A stretch of DNA of 64,000 nucleotides from Amphimedon queenslandica (Eukaryota; Porifera; Demospongiae; Haplosclerida; Niphatidae). The notes under the pieces are model-generated. The model had not been told where the DNA came from, did not search any database, and saw only the letters and a program-made list of their open reading frames with translations. The stretch lies in the NCBI RefSeq assembly GCF_000090795.2, contig NW_003546274.1:278062-342061 (forward strand). The letters run 5' to 3'. Positions 1 to 12,800 of the stretch are shown one piece after another (within the stretch, counting starts at the first letter, position 1; each line of letters opens with the position of its first letter). A program made the translations under genes and the position numbers.

Positions 1-26
1 TCTCTCTCTTTCTCTCCTTCCCTTAC

Positions 27-2172
27 CGTGAATGATGATGCGACTGTTGTCTTGATTCGTCATTCGAGTCCCCGTAAAGAGGATGCGGTCTTCTCGGAAC
101 AAAGAACTCAGAATTAGACGAGTGAGAGGTAGCAGTGAAACAAGACGACGAATCGTCAGAAGAATAAGCCCCAGGATAATTAGCATATGATCTCCGTCCA
201 TTGTTATGATAAGGATTGAGCTCATCAGATGGGACAGAATTATTCATAAGCATTGTAGCCACAAGCTGAGCCTGAGCTTCTCTCTCTGACTGTTGACTGG
301 TGACACGTTGCTGATTCTGAAGATAAGCATGGACACGATTAGAGAGTCTGCTGTTATGCCCACTGCTGGGTCCAGGCCCACCACTTCCACTGGAAGGAAG
401 GTTGCTCTCCCCAACTCCACTATCACTGATGTAACTGGAGGCAGAGCTTGACATAAGTGTTGAGGATCTCTTTTGTCTGACCTATGAAACATGAAGAGTG
501 TGATGTAACTACTGCCTCCTTTTTATGTCTCCCCAGTGTGTCTCCTCTCTCTCTCATTCTTACCTGGCTAGCAATGTCAAGGTCTCTCAGAGCTTCTTGT
601 ATCTCTTTCAGTCCAAAGCTGATGAGATGATGCGAGGGTGCACCAGAAGTCGATGAAGGAGGCGTGTCGGATGATTCCACTGTTGTCCTCTTCCCCACGG
701 ACTGCTTGTGAGGAGGGGGAAGAGAGAGGGGAGGAGAATGGAGTCCATCGTCAGCTCCAGCAGCAGTTCCTTCGTCATCAAAACACACATATTTAATGGC
801 CTCTGGTGTATCAAACCAATCTATTGACTGTGGAAAGAGACAGAGAGATAACGGATTTCATGTCAATGTGGTCAAATAATTACAAACCATTATGTCCTCG
901 TAGGATTTCCCTGCTATCCTTGCTATATTTCTTGCTCTCTGCTTCATTGCCGTCCTGTCTCTTTGAACGGCACTGAGCTTCTCGCAGACGATCTCGTAGA
1001 ACTGGTTCTGTGTCAATACTTTGTTCCTTGATATGTGTGTGGTCGGTCCTGCATATTGCTGCCTTCGAGGCTACAACAAAAAGGAAGAAAGACAAAGGAG
1101 ACATATAAAATCAATTGGCAACATATAACAGTGCAATAACAACACCATTAAAAATAAAATTAAGAGGAGAGTAATAAGAGAAACACACACGCATACGCAC
1201 ATAAATAGGACAAGTATTATTAATTACATGTGATGATGAGTGTTCAGTGTCAGAATGAGCATTCCTGGGAGTATAAACAGATTTGGTGTGGTGCGGTAAA
1301 CACAATACTTGCGTATGAGTTGACCCAACATCCCTTAAATGGATTAAATGAAAGAGAGAGAGAGAGAGCCGATTACGTACAACATAAGGTTAAAATGTCA
1401 CTTACTCTGATGCAAAACTGGTAACAGAGGTTGAATCGTCGCTGGAATGTAGCGACCCGCCATTTCTATAGCGAGACGGCTGAAAGCCAATATCCCCGCT
1501 CACAGACCCATACATGTTCTGTGTGGGACCACGCGTGGGGAACTGAGAGCATTCTGAGAAAGAGTCAGAACAGAGAAACTGCTGAAGTTCATTGACTTCC
1601 ATTTGGTTATACACCTCTTGCTGAGCCTCAAGGAACAGTGTGTAACCAGGGGGAGAGCCAAGCTGTACTATTGTACAAATTTTTCTTTTTGTTGCCTCTA
1701 GGATGGAGACGTGAAGTGGAGCAGAGCTTTTTAGGAAACGACAGTAGATGGCTTTGGCAGCTTTGATGCCTTCGAGGGGCATCTGCGTGTGATAATACTC
1801 GCATGCCAGCCAGAACTGGAGGTTACGGGTAATGCACTGATCCTTTAGGAACCGCCTGAAAAGCATAAAGGATCTATACTCCCCGAGGACTTCTTTCAAA
1901 GGAACAGAGTTAGAGGGTGTCCCAATATAAGGCTCTGGCACTTCGTATCTCCCTCCTCCTCCTGCTCCATTGTCGCCATTAGTGGTGGTCTCTGGCGCCG
2001 GGCCTGATACTACACTGGCCGTTGGTGCTGGTGGTCGCTGTTCTTCCTCGTCGTACTCGACAACACTTAGTTCCTCGTCGTCTTCTTCATCAGTCCCTGG
2101 CTCTCCTCCTATCCGCTGTAGAGCCTCCTCGAGCGCTAACTCGTGATCGTTACCACTTACTATCGCGGCCAT
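27..2172 (-). CDS. AXIN: Axin-family scaffold with RGS domain (5' part of gene; continues beyond window start)
   Basis: Probable Wnt destruction-complex scaffold. Exons by eye: 1406-2172, 1228-1264, 888-1070, 564-827, 27-481, with a donor at position 26, so the gene runs on past the window start. The start MAAIVSGNDHEL is the first ATG of exon 1. Residues about 90-208 form an RGS domain (FMLFRRFLKD, LQFWLACEYY); in Axins this domain binds APC. Exon 3 encodes LTQNQFYEIVCEKLSAVQR, which matches the GSK3-interacting helix of animal Axins (family pattern LxxxxFxxxxxxxLxxVQR). Exon 2 is only 37 nt and its length is what keeps the frame open into exon 3. The middle is Ser/Pro-rich. No DIX domain is visible, but it would lie outside the window. 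A second Axin copy lies just upstream in the same orientation. Axin identity rests on RGS plus the GSK3 helix plus similarity to the neighbour that has DIX. Confidence 0.85.
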
Positions 2173-2894
2173 GACAGAGTTGAGAATGATAGCCGGCCTC
2201 TGGAATTATTATATTTAAAATAATAACAGGTCCTTTCCTTGAACTCTCTCTTTAAAAACGAGGAACTGGTGTTCTCCTGCCTCTTCTAACAGTTGGAAAA
2301 ATAGGAATATTAATAATAGACGGATCCTCTCCCTTTTTTGTGGCTAGAGGGGCGGTCGGGGCAGTGCCTGTTAATACTACAGTGTGTACTATACACGCCT
2401 GGAGTAGAGTTTCAAAGGATTGTCGGATGCAAACAATAATACTTTGATAATATGACGACAAAGCTGAGCCGCCGACCACCAATCAAAACGTTCCTGGTCC
2501 CTTGTTGTAGCACATCATGCTGTAAATGGAGGGCAGTATTAGTGGGAGTGGCACTTGTAACGAGCCACGCCTATTAATGAATAATTGACCACCCACTCAT
2601 GAATAAAGTAATTAGTGGGAGACTGCTCTTTGAGGCATAAAATGATAAAGAGTTTTCCTAATGATGAATAATGTAAGAATAATAAGCAGCTCCTTGTGAT
2701 AAACACCATACTCCCTTTGATGAGCTAATAAAGGTTTGCTTTTCTCTGCTTGAAGCATCACAAAGGACCCCGCTGTGTTCCAAATGTTAGCTTTGCTGCT
2801 TTGATAACAGACTTTGTTTTCATCATTGTAAAACGAGCCATCAAAAATAAAAATAAACTCACAATCACACACCAAAACATGTATCAATTGGAGC

Positions 2895-2943
<49 letters not shown>

Positions 2944-3068
2944 GTTATAATAACAAAATAATAATAATATATTAATAATAATATTATAATGTAACAAAGA
3001 TAAAAAGTGCCTGTCAAATTGGCTGCCAGAGAGTGAATGTGCAATTGCACGCCAACTGAGAGCAACAC
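2173..3068. other. Spacer between the two Axin genes
   Basis: This holds the promoter/5' UTR side of the left Axin gene and the 3' UTR side of the right one. I see no convincing exon in it. It contains an AT-rich stretch with a (TAA)n microsatellite at about 2899-2942. Confidence 0.6.
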
Positions 3069-6000
3069 CTAGTCTCTCTCTATTTTTTCAACATGTCCAA
3101 CTATGCTACCATTGTACAGTGGGAGTACTTGCATGTCCTCTGTTGCTTCTTCCAATATCACATCGCTTAGTTCTTCGCAGTACTTTTTAAAGAAATATCT
3201 ATATTGTCATGGCGAAACAAAGTATGTCATCATTATATCCTCCATCCCTCTCCTTCTCTCATTTCTCCCCTCAACCCACTAATTCAAAAGTATGCAAGCT
3301 CTATGACTGCAATCATGACTGGCATTAGTCTCATTAAGAGAACATACACACATACAAAGCATTTCAAACAAACCTGTACGATCCTTTCCTTGCAAATATG
3401 TCATCCTTAAATTGTCTCAGTGTCAACACTGGGGCTACCAGATTAATTCTTTTGGCAAAAGTGTTCTTTGAAGTGTCTATTGTGTATGCTACCAATAAAG
3501 ACTGAGATGGAGGAGGGAGAGGGAGGGGTGTAGCAGCAGTAGAGTTTGTCCCAACTGGTAATAAGGATTGTGGAGCAGAGGAGAGAGGGTGGACGGTGTG
3601 GTAGGGGAGAGGAGAAGAGCGGTGGGAGGGATGCTGATGACGTGAGTGGTGAGGCTGATGATGAAGAGAACCAGAGTAGAAAGAAGAGGAGGAGGAGGGG
3701 ACTGGGCTATTTATTAGTAATACATAAATAATATAATACACACGAAATGAGTTCACATACCTTGTAAAGTCTGGAATGGACAGAGAAGGTGGATGATGAT
3801 AATGCTGTGTGATTGATGTTGTTATGTGTCTAGGGCCATCAGGAGAAGGGCCCACTACTGGTGGTACAATGCTATTGTACTCCAGTGAACTATGATAAGA
3901 ATGCTTTGATGAACATGTTGATTGGTTCAATAGACAGTCTTGCTGTTCGTCCATTGATCTCAGATCGGAGTATGACTGTCCTAGGTAGCTGAATCCTAGC
4001 CCACTGTCACTGCAGGATGGCTCTCTCTGGTTTGTCGTCGTGGATTTCTCTTCGGGCGATAGTGAGATGAATTTCCTATTGGAGTCTGGTGCATCACTCC
4101 AATCTAATGACTATAGAGAAAAGAAAAGGATTTAATACCAACGCTTCTCTGAATAGTGTATGTGTGTGTGTGTGTGAATGCAAATAATGTTTGCTATTGC
4201 AATATTATTGCATTTTAATAGCCTGGAGTAGTGCGGTCATTACTATGCATAATACATTCTCCCACAAAAATTGAACACACGATTTAACGATACAATCTAT
4301 GGGTTATCCTTTCACAAGTGCACTATAATGATAATAAATGTACGTGCTTGTTATGTAATGCGAATGCTTTGTGCATGCCAATACTAAGTTGAAAGGCACA
4401 GATGGTAGCAGTGGATGTGCAGTTATAATAATACTAATGTAGCCATGTACTTAAAATGTTTAGCTACTAGCTCTTTAATGGTATCAAAGGAACAAGGATT
4501 ATTTAGCGCATGTCGTTAAAGAAAGACGAACAGGGAGGGTGAGTCAATAAAAATAGTAGTACTATTACAATAATAAAAGAGCAACTCCTTTGCCTTTGTG
4601 TCACATACACTATCAATACTTCAAAGACAAGGACTGTATAGATAAGGGAGAGAACAAATGAGTATTGATTTAATATAGGCCAATACTACAGCACTGGAGT
4701 CATCAAAGCTTCCAGCTGTGTACGTATACAGTATATAGATAACAGTGGGGGAATCGTATAATACTATTCTGTTATAAATCTTAAGATAATCAAAGGCTAG
4801 TTCTGTACTGATAGAGGCAAGGTACCAGCCCTAGTATAATAAATTTTATATGTTATTACAGCTACGCAGTGATAAGGCCAACCGTCTTCAAAGGCAAGTT
4901 GTATATAGCATGGAATTACATTATCAGTGTAGCAATTAGTACTACTTCGTGAGCTATTAAGCTGTAAAGGATAAGCCAGTCTTCAAAGGCAAGTTGTGTA
5001 CATAGGAGAGGAAGAAATGAATTGCATAGTATAATAATTAGCTCTCTTCTACACTGTATTGGTAGCTATGTATAGTATTATATCAAAGAGTGGAAAGAGA
5101 ATGAAATTTTAGCTAATTCATAGCCGGATAGCTGAGTACTATTTGAAAATGAGTAATAAAACAATAATAACACAAGCAATTATTACAACACGTAAATAAA
5201 CCATCAAAATACGCCTTTCAGAGAAAGACAGGGTTATTGTTATTGCATTTTAATTATATACCGGGTAAATATACCAAGGGGACCCATTCAGAATGATAAT
5301 GGGAGATCAGACATTAACAATCAATGCAAATAGGCAAAATACAATAAGAGACGACAGCCAAGAGACAGAATTATGAGACATAAAGGATAACACTATCAAA
5401 TGGACACTATATAGAGGAAGGGAGAGACTTCTTTAATCATGTATAAGTCATAGGTACAAAGGAAATTATCATTACAAAAAGGAGAAGGGGGACGAAGAAT
5501 ATTAATAATGTTTATAGGCTTGTTACTTAATCAGGATCATTAGGTTACTATCAAAATACAGGCATACCATAATGTCTTTGATTGGTTTACCCAGCTGTCT
5601 GGCAAGGGTTTGAGCTCGGAGCTTCAGTTGGTGTCTCTCTCTTGCAACACTCTCCAATTTCTCGTACACCATCTGAGAGAAATCGGTTTGAGTTAGGATC
5701 GAGTCCTTGGAATTATTGACAGTTTGTGCTCGACGAGACTACAATGCACAGATAGAGAAGAATAAGAGACAGTTATTAGCATTTGTAGTACATGGAAAAC
5801 ATCTACATATATTATGATAAGATTTTGTTCTCACCGAGCGAGGAGGTAAGAAAGCAGTTCGCACCGTCTGGGAACGCGTAGCCCCAGGGCCTCCTGCTTC
5901 AGCTGATGATGACTGACGGACTGAACCAGATCTAGGCGGCATGCACAGCAAACGCACGCCAGCAGAAGCAACTGATTGTCCAACGATACTAGTATCTCGT

Positions 6001-6273
6001 CTATACGAATAAATAAAAACAAAAACAATAATGTAAATAAAAAGCCCTATTTTTTCATAACGATAATCATTGCTGTACATTTGTGTGGATCCAACTACAT
6101 GTAGCTCCCATGTGGAGGATTTCCCGGGATACTTACCGGGAATAGTCCGTTGGGATTTCTTCGGTAGAGGAGACAGTACTGCTGGTGTCTTCAGGCTCAG
6201 ACTCGTTCGAGTGGTCTCCTTGAATTCGCCTCAGTGCTTCCTCTAGCGCTAGCTCAGGATCGCTGCTAGCCAT
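3069..6273 (-). CDS. AXIN: Axin-family scaffold lacking the RGS domain (GSK3 helix + DIX)
   Basis: Complete gene of six exons by eye: 6137-6273, 5835-6000, 5568-5738, 3761-4110, 3374-3706, 3069-3198, all phase-consistent, about 428 residues. The N terminus MASSDPELALEEALRRI matches the left Axin copy. Exon 3 has the GSK3-interacting helix (LTQTDFSQMVYEKLESV, residues about 115-145). The last about 88 residues are a DIX domain: LLVAYTI, then RQFKDDIFARKGSYRYFFKK, ending VGHVEKIERD; in Axins DIX polymerises with itself and Dishevelled. Exon 2 (55 residues, Ser/Arg/Pro-rich) sits where the neighbour has its RGS-bearing exon, and no RGS motif is found in any frame of the introns I read. If correct, this copy cannot bind APC in the usual way. 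The 1.5-kb intron 3 (4111-5567) shows no exon. Confidence 0.9.
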
Positions 6274-6800
6274 AGATACATGTAGATGAGGATTATACAG
6301 AAACTCTTAGTGTTCCACTCTCCGCTTGATCGCCTTTTCTATAGAGGCAGCATCAAGTATCTGATCTGCAGGAGCAACTGTGACACTGAGAGGCAGGCGT
6401 GGACTGACTGGCATTTAGTTAGTACAGTGCATTGGGCGGTTGACGTATAGACACTGATCAAAGTGACCGCACCATTCCATTTGCAATTGCTATATGAAAA
6501 CAATGGAGGACCTTTTTGATGTAATAATAATAGAACGCTAAACCTCTCCCACGACCTTCCTCCATCGATCCATAAATACAAAACCGCCCCTAATTAGTAC
6601 GAATCCAAAAACGTTATGATAACAAGTCAGTTTTATGTGGGAATTAATTACACTCAAAAGAAAAATGAAAAAATAAACCATTATTATTATTATTATTACG
6701 AGAAGAAGGCCAGCAATAATAATAAATTGAATATGTTTGTATGACAAAATTTTATTAATAATTGTAATGGGGGAATGAAAAAATCTTTAAGTTGACTATT
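6274..6800. other. Spacer between Axin and the coiled-coil gene
   Basis: AT-rich spacer with a short (TTA)n run at about 6680-6698. It holds the upstream region of the right Axin gene and the 3' side of the coiled-coil gene. No coding exon recognised. Confidence 0.55.
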
Positions 6801-9800
6801 TCATGAAGAGGTGCTTTTCAATTTGGTAAGAGTCAGCTCACGTACTCTATTAGTCCAGTATTCACTGCTTTCCTGAAGCTGAATTGATAGCTAAAACAAG
6901 CAAAATACATAAAAGTTAATACTGCATTAGTAGTGACTGATAATTTGTAACTACTACTCCCCCTCCAAAGGGTATTTTGCTCCAGGCCCACCTGACATTG
7001 GGTAATCAAAGGCATTTGGCCCAACTCAAAAGAATTAGCTCAAAAATTTTGTAGAACATAAGGAGATTACGCTACACATTCACACAGGTATGGTACATTA
7101 CAATACTATTGTTTGAAAAACTGCCAAATTTTGTATGGAAAATGGTTCAAAAGTACTGTATGATCATTACATTTTTAAAATCATTATGCTAAGAAGTTTC
7201 AGTAAGTAATAAGATGCTCATAAGCAAAAAACTTGCAACATAATACATGTACCATACAATCGTATGTACATGTACATGTATATACCTATACATGCTAGTA
7301 TGTGCTTATAATGCTGGAAATAAGCACTTTTTATTGTACACGTACATGTACATGTACTTGTACAAGTACATGTACATGTAAATGCTACATGTACATGTAC
7401 ATGCACATGAGTAATCATTGTACATGTAATAAAAATGCCCAATGGGTTTGCTTCAATTCTTTTATCCCAGGGCCTCCCATACTCACCTCTGCTGATCGCC
7501 TAATCCAATACTGTTTATCCATCTCATCTGAGGAATCAACAGTCGGACTAGAGTAACCAGAAGTATCCATAACACTAGCGCTAGCGCCTGACCTGAATAG
7601 GATACATGTCAATAATAAAAGGAGAGAGAATAATAAATAATTCATAACATACATTCCTTTTTCGAGGGTGGCCTGATATTGGAGGTCTAATTTACGAAGG
7701 CTATTAGGAACAGAGTGGCCATTCGTAGATGGGGCATTAGGCGAGGTCTGCTCTTTTTGCTGGAACTGTGATTTCAATGTTTCGGTCTCAGCCTGAGCCT
7801 CCCTCTTTTGTGCTTTGAGTGAGCTTATCTCATCATCTTGTTCCCTATAACAGCATGAAGGAGGTAAGAAGTACATGTACATGTATATCTAGAAGAATAT
7901 GTACATGTACATGTACATGTACATGTACAAGTATTCATGCAAGTACCCTTTAGACTACAAGGGTACTGTGCATAATACATGTTCATGTACACATGCTGTA
8001 TGCATAGAAACTACGAATATGACAGTGGGCCTTCTGTACTTTATTTTGTTGATGAGTCCCTCACTAGAGGATCTCTGTGTATCCGCCCAGTCACTGATCT
8101 GTCCTACCACTGTGTCGTAGTCTTTCTGTAACGAGGAGAACTGCTTGTGCTGACGATCAAGCTTCCTCTGAGAATGAGACAGTTCCAGTTTCTGTTGGGA
8201 GTGGCTCCTAACCAGTGAGCTGTAGTGCTCCTCTAACGTGCCTATAGCAAAGAAATAAATAATCATAATATTATTATTCTATCACTGACTTAATTTGTGG
8301 AGGAGTTTCCTTTTCTCTTGTTCGACGCTCACGAGAGCTTGTTCAGTCTCTTCGAGTCTCTCGGTGGTCGTGTTTAGCTGTATCTCAAGTAAGGAAACCT
8401 TCTCATTTAGCATCTGTAGCCTTTTCTGTGTCGCCTTTCTATCACTATTCTGCTGTGCCTAGAGGGGGTAATAGATAAGCACATGCACATGCACATGTAC
8501 ATACGCATGTACATGTACATGTATATACATATGCATAAAGAATTACTACAAAGGAGTAAACATGCTCCAGAGAAAAGCAATACATGTACAGTACATGTGT
8601 ACATGTAATTACTATTATAGTCGTGGCATCGCTGCATGTACATGTACATGTAAAAACATTCAGTAGGTGCAGCAAATAGAATTTTAATAAAGACACAGAG
8701 TGTCAGCTAAGTGACGCTTCCAGTTTAAAAAGCTGATATAATGTGTCTCAAAGAGAACACATCAAATAGATTCTTGTGCCAAATCAGTAACTGAGACAAG
8801 ATTCTTTAGATGCATGCATAATAGCGATGATGTAATAACGACGTAATCCCAATATAGTAAACATATTGAATGCACTTTAAAACACTAACTGTCAGAAGCC
8901 AGAACACATCATAAACTTTACTTAATAATTGGGAAAAATTCATCACAAATACTTGCTAAATAAAAGGAATATTCATACTAATGTACATGTGCATGTAAGG
9001 TCACTATGGTGGATTGTTGAATGTAGTACAACTATACTAACCTTTCCACTTGTTCTCAACACATCCAGTTCTGTTTGAGTCCTTTCCAGCTCCTTCAGTG
9101 AATCCTTGTATCGACTATCAAGCTCTGATGCTCTCTTCTTACATAACTTTAGCTCTTTGTGGCACTCTTCAAGCTAGAGAGGGAGAGAGAGAGAGATTGA
9201 AGATTTTAAAGTGTCTTAAATTTGGTTTTGGTGTTACTTGAGTACCTGTGCTGAGATGACAGTGTCTTTCTCAATGAGAACAGAGTGCTCTGACAGAAGT
9301 TGATCATACTCTAAACATTTTGAATCATACTAGAGAGTGAGAGGAGAGAGAGAGAGGAGAGGTGGGGGAGGAAAGGGAGGGAGGGAGTGGGAAATAATTG
9401 TGTGAGTATCAGTTTCACCACTTAAGCATACATGGCAAAAAAGTACACGTACATGTACATACATGTACATGTACGTGTACATAAACACGCACATTATTTC
9501 GTACAAATAAAATAATATCTCGTTACAATGTGACAGAAACTATTGGCTTCGCTTTGCCCTGTACGTCTACAGTGTACATGTACATGTACAGTGTACATGT
9601 ACATGTACAGTGCACATGTACCCTGTACATGTACACATGTACAGGGTACATGCAAATGCGTGCTCACTCACAACTCACCAATGAGCGTAAACTATTTGAA
9701 GTGTCTTGTACACTTTGCTGGAGGCTATCCTGCTTTTCTTTCATTGCCCTAATCTGTCCAATGAATGCAGACAGAAATAATAAAGTCAAAAGAAGGGAAT

Positions 9801-12800
9801 TAGTTAGGCCCATTAGTTTAATCAGACCACCTGTCCCTCTGCCCTTTGAAGAGTTATGCAAGATAAATACACTTCTTATGTGGTTAATATCCTCCCCCAC
9901 TGACTTGTGCATTTTTCATTTGGGGTTATTTCTATATGCCTGATCCATGCATCTACCTCCCTCCCTCCCTCTTAGGGCTATCATACACTATGAAACTTTG
10001 TTTAATGAAACATCTTTTATACAGGAGTCAATGGAGCTTGAGGCATGTTTCATGAAGTTGAAATTCAAAGTTTCATAGTGCATGGTGGCCTTTAATTGTA
10101 CCTCTTCTTCTAGTTGTCCATTAATGCAATGAAGTGTGTGGCACTTCTCTTGAGAGAGACTAAGTTCCTCGAGTCTTTTCTCCGCCAATACCTCAGATTC
10201 GTTCCTGTCGGCTCTAGCCCGTGACTCTTGTCTCTTTAACTCTTCCATGAGTGCCAGTGCTTCTGTTAGTTCTTGATGCATGGACTGATACTTACTGCTG
10301 TCTTCATCCAACTGGGGGAATGGAGGGGAAGGAAAGGGAGAGAAAAATAGAGAAGAAGAATAAAAAATATGTACATGTACATGTACATGTGTATGCTCCA
10401 TAAGCTACTGTACAAGGTTTGGTAATGTAAATGTAAATTTTAAAATGTAAAATTTTCAAAAAACTTTTAAAATTTGTAAAAAAATACAATTTTGCTCAAA
10501 ATCAGCTCAAACTTTCTACACAACATAAGTCAGAAAACATTATTAAAATAGAAATTCCTCTCCCAGTCATTTTTGGTGAAATTTGACTAAAGTTCCTGTA
10601 CTATAGTACAGGGATTTTGAGTAACTTTAAAAAATTGGTTAAAAAATCAAATTTTACTGGAATCAGCTCAAACTTGCTACGCAACATAAGAGCAAGTACA
10701 TCAGAAAAAATTATAAAAATGAAGATTTCTCTCATAGTCATTTTTGGTAAAATACAAGTACCATGCACATGTACACATGGTCTTTGACCAGATTTTGAGC
10801 AACTTTAAAATTCACTGAAGGCTGAATACCATGCCAAAATCCTGTGGGAAACCCTACATGTACACACCATGTACATCAAGTACTGATGAACCCACTTGTT
10901 CGTGAAGGTTAGACATTGCTTCTTCAATATGTCCTTTCTCTAGTCTCAGTCTCTCATTCTCAGTCTCTAGTCGTACGACGGTCTCACGAAGATTATCCGT
11001 CAAACTGTCCACTCCTCCAAGAGCTTCACTGAGTCTTGATCTCAGGGAGCGTGAGGTTGACCTCTCCACCATGAGCTGGTCTTGAAGACTTGTCACTGAT
11101 AATTGATTATCCACAGTGAGCTTATTGCTCTTGATCAGGGCTTTTTCAAGAGCACTGCAAATGTCCTCAGCTTCCAATTGAAGTTTTATCACTTGCTCTG
11201 CTAGAATCTCTTTCTCCCTTTCACTCTCTGCCAGCTCTCTTTGAACAGCGTCTAGTTTGACCCTATTACCATTAACCTAAGATAAAAGATGAAATATAAG
11301 CCTTGATAACAAACTGACATGTACATGTACATGTGTACATGTACATGCGTACGTGTACATGTACATGCATGTGCATGTACAATACATGTAGAATGTAGAT
11401 TAATGTAGCTTTCATCTAGCAGTTCAAAGTCTGCCGTGTTTTCTTAAACTTTCTTTAATCATTGTGATTATGTATATGTACACATGTACCAATTTGTCCA
11501 AAGCTTACTTTCTTGTCCAAAGTGTTGCAGAGGTCCTGTGATAATGCAAGGCTTGTCTCTAAATCATTTATTATCCTCTGTCTCTCCTTAACCTGGAGTA
11601 AAAGGGACACATACATGTACATGTATTATGATTGTATATGTACATGTACATGTATGCATGTACATGTACATATTAATAAAGCTTGCTGTACAAAAAATAA
11701 AAGAGCTAGGTTTACAGGACACAATGAACATAAAGGTATCGTTGAAAGAGAAGTGATACTGGACAAATAAGGATAGGAGCAGAGAGTCTGCTTACCTCAT
11801 GTGAAGCATGAGAATGTGTCTCCAGTAGTCTAGCGGTCTCCTCTTGGAGTGTTGACAGTAATTGATCCCTTTGAGCTAGTCTGGCCTGTATATCTGTCGG
11901 ATTACTCATTGTCTGAAAATGTAGAGAAAGAGAGAGGCTGTGAAGCATGCACACACACACACACACACACTTTGAAATTGACTACCAGCCCCACCCACCG
12001 TTTGCTGATTGGGATGATACACCCACACAAATAATGAATAAATTTATACATGCAAACTTCTTAGTACATGTACCTCTTCTATGTTTCCTCCCACCAGCTG
12101 GTTAATGATGTCAATCAGTAGTGCTCTCTCTTCATCCAATTCATTGAGCCTGCTTTCACAATCCTTCTCCAGCTCACTCTCCAGGTGGTCAATGACTTCT
12201 CTTGCTTCTCTCAGCTCTTCTTCCACTGCCTCCAGTTGATTCAGTCTCTCTTCCTGTACCCTCTCACCTTCTTTCAGTACCAGGGAGGTTTGGTTGTGGA
12301 GGGACCACAGATCAGTAGCTTCATCTTCTACTTGCTTTATTCTGGCATCACGCTCTTTTATCTGGAAAAAGAGAGAGAGAGAGGGGGGGGGAGAGAGAGA
12401 GAGCAGGAGAGGTAATCGCTAATAATGTACATGTACACATGTTGCTTTACCTGTTGTCTCAGTGATTCTAATTCTTCCACACTGCACATCATGGCACTCT
12501 TCAGTTTCTCTTGTAGCTCTCTCATCTACAACACACAAAACATTATCAAAAGTAAATACAGAGAAATTTAATTTTCAGGTACATGCACAGCACAAATGCA
12601 CAATCGACACACAACAATTGGCATATCCATGGAAAGTACAGCATGATTGATGTACTAATAATCTAATATCCTCTACCAATGGACTGTACCTCCTGGCAGG
12701 ATATCTCATAGCTATTCTTAGTATCCTCAATCTCTTCTCTCAGTATATTCAATGCTGATTTATTCTTAGTCAGTAGTTCCTCTTGGCCCATGAGGCTTGT

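Noticed and set aside
3546-3731. Arg/Glu/Gly-rich plus-strand frame
   Set aside because: It is the antisense of the Ser/His/Pro-rich exon 5 of the right Axin gene.
7218-7442. Cys-Thr and Val-His-rich open frames in several places (also 8407-8696, 9530-9752, 15047-15320)
   Set aside because: They are translations of the TGTACA microsatellite in introns with no splice sites or homology. Only the copies within bounded phase-0 exons were accepted.
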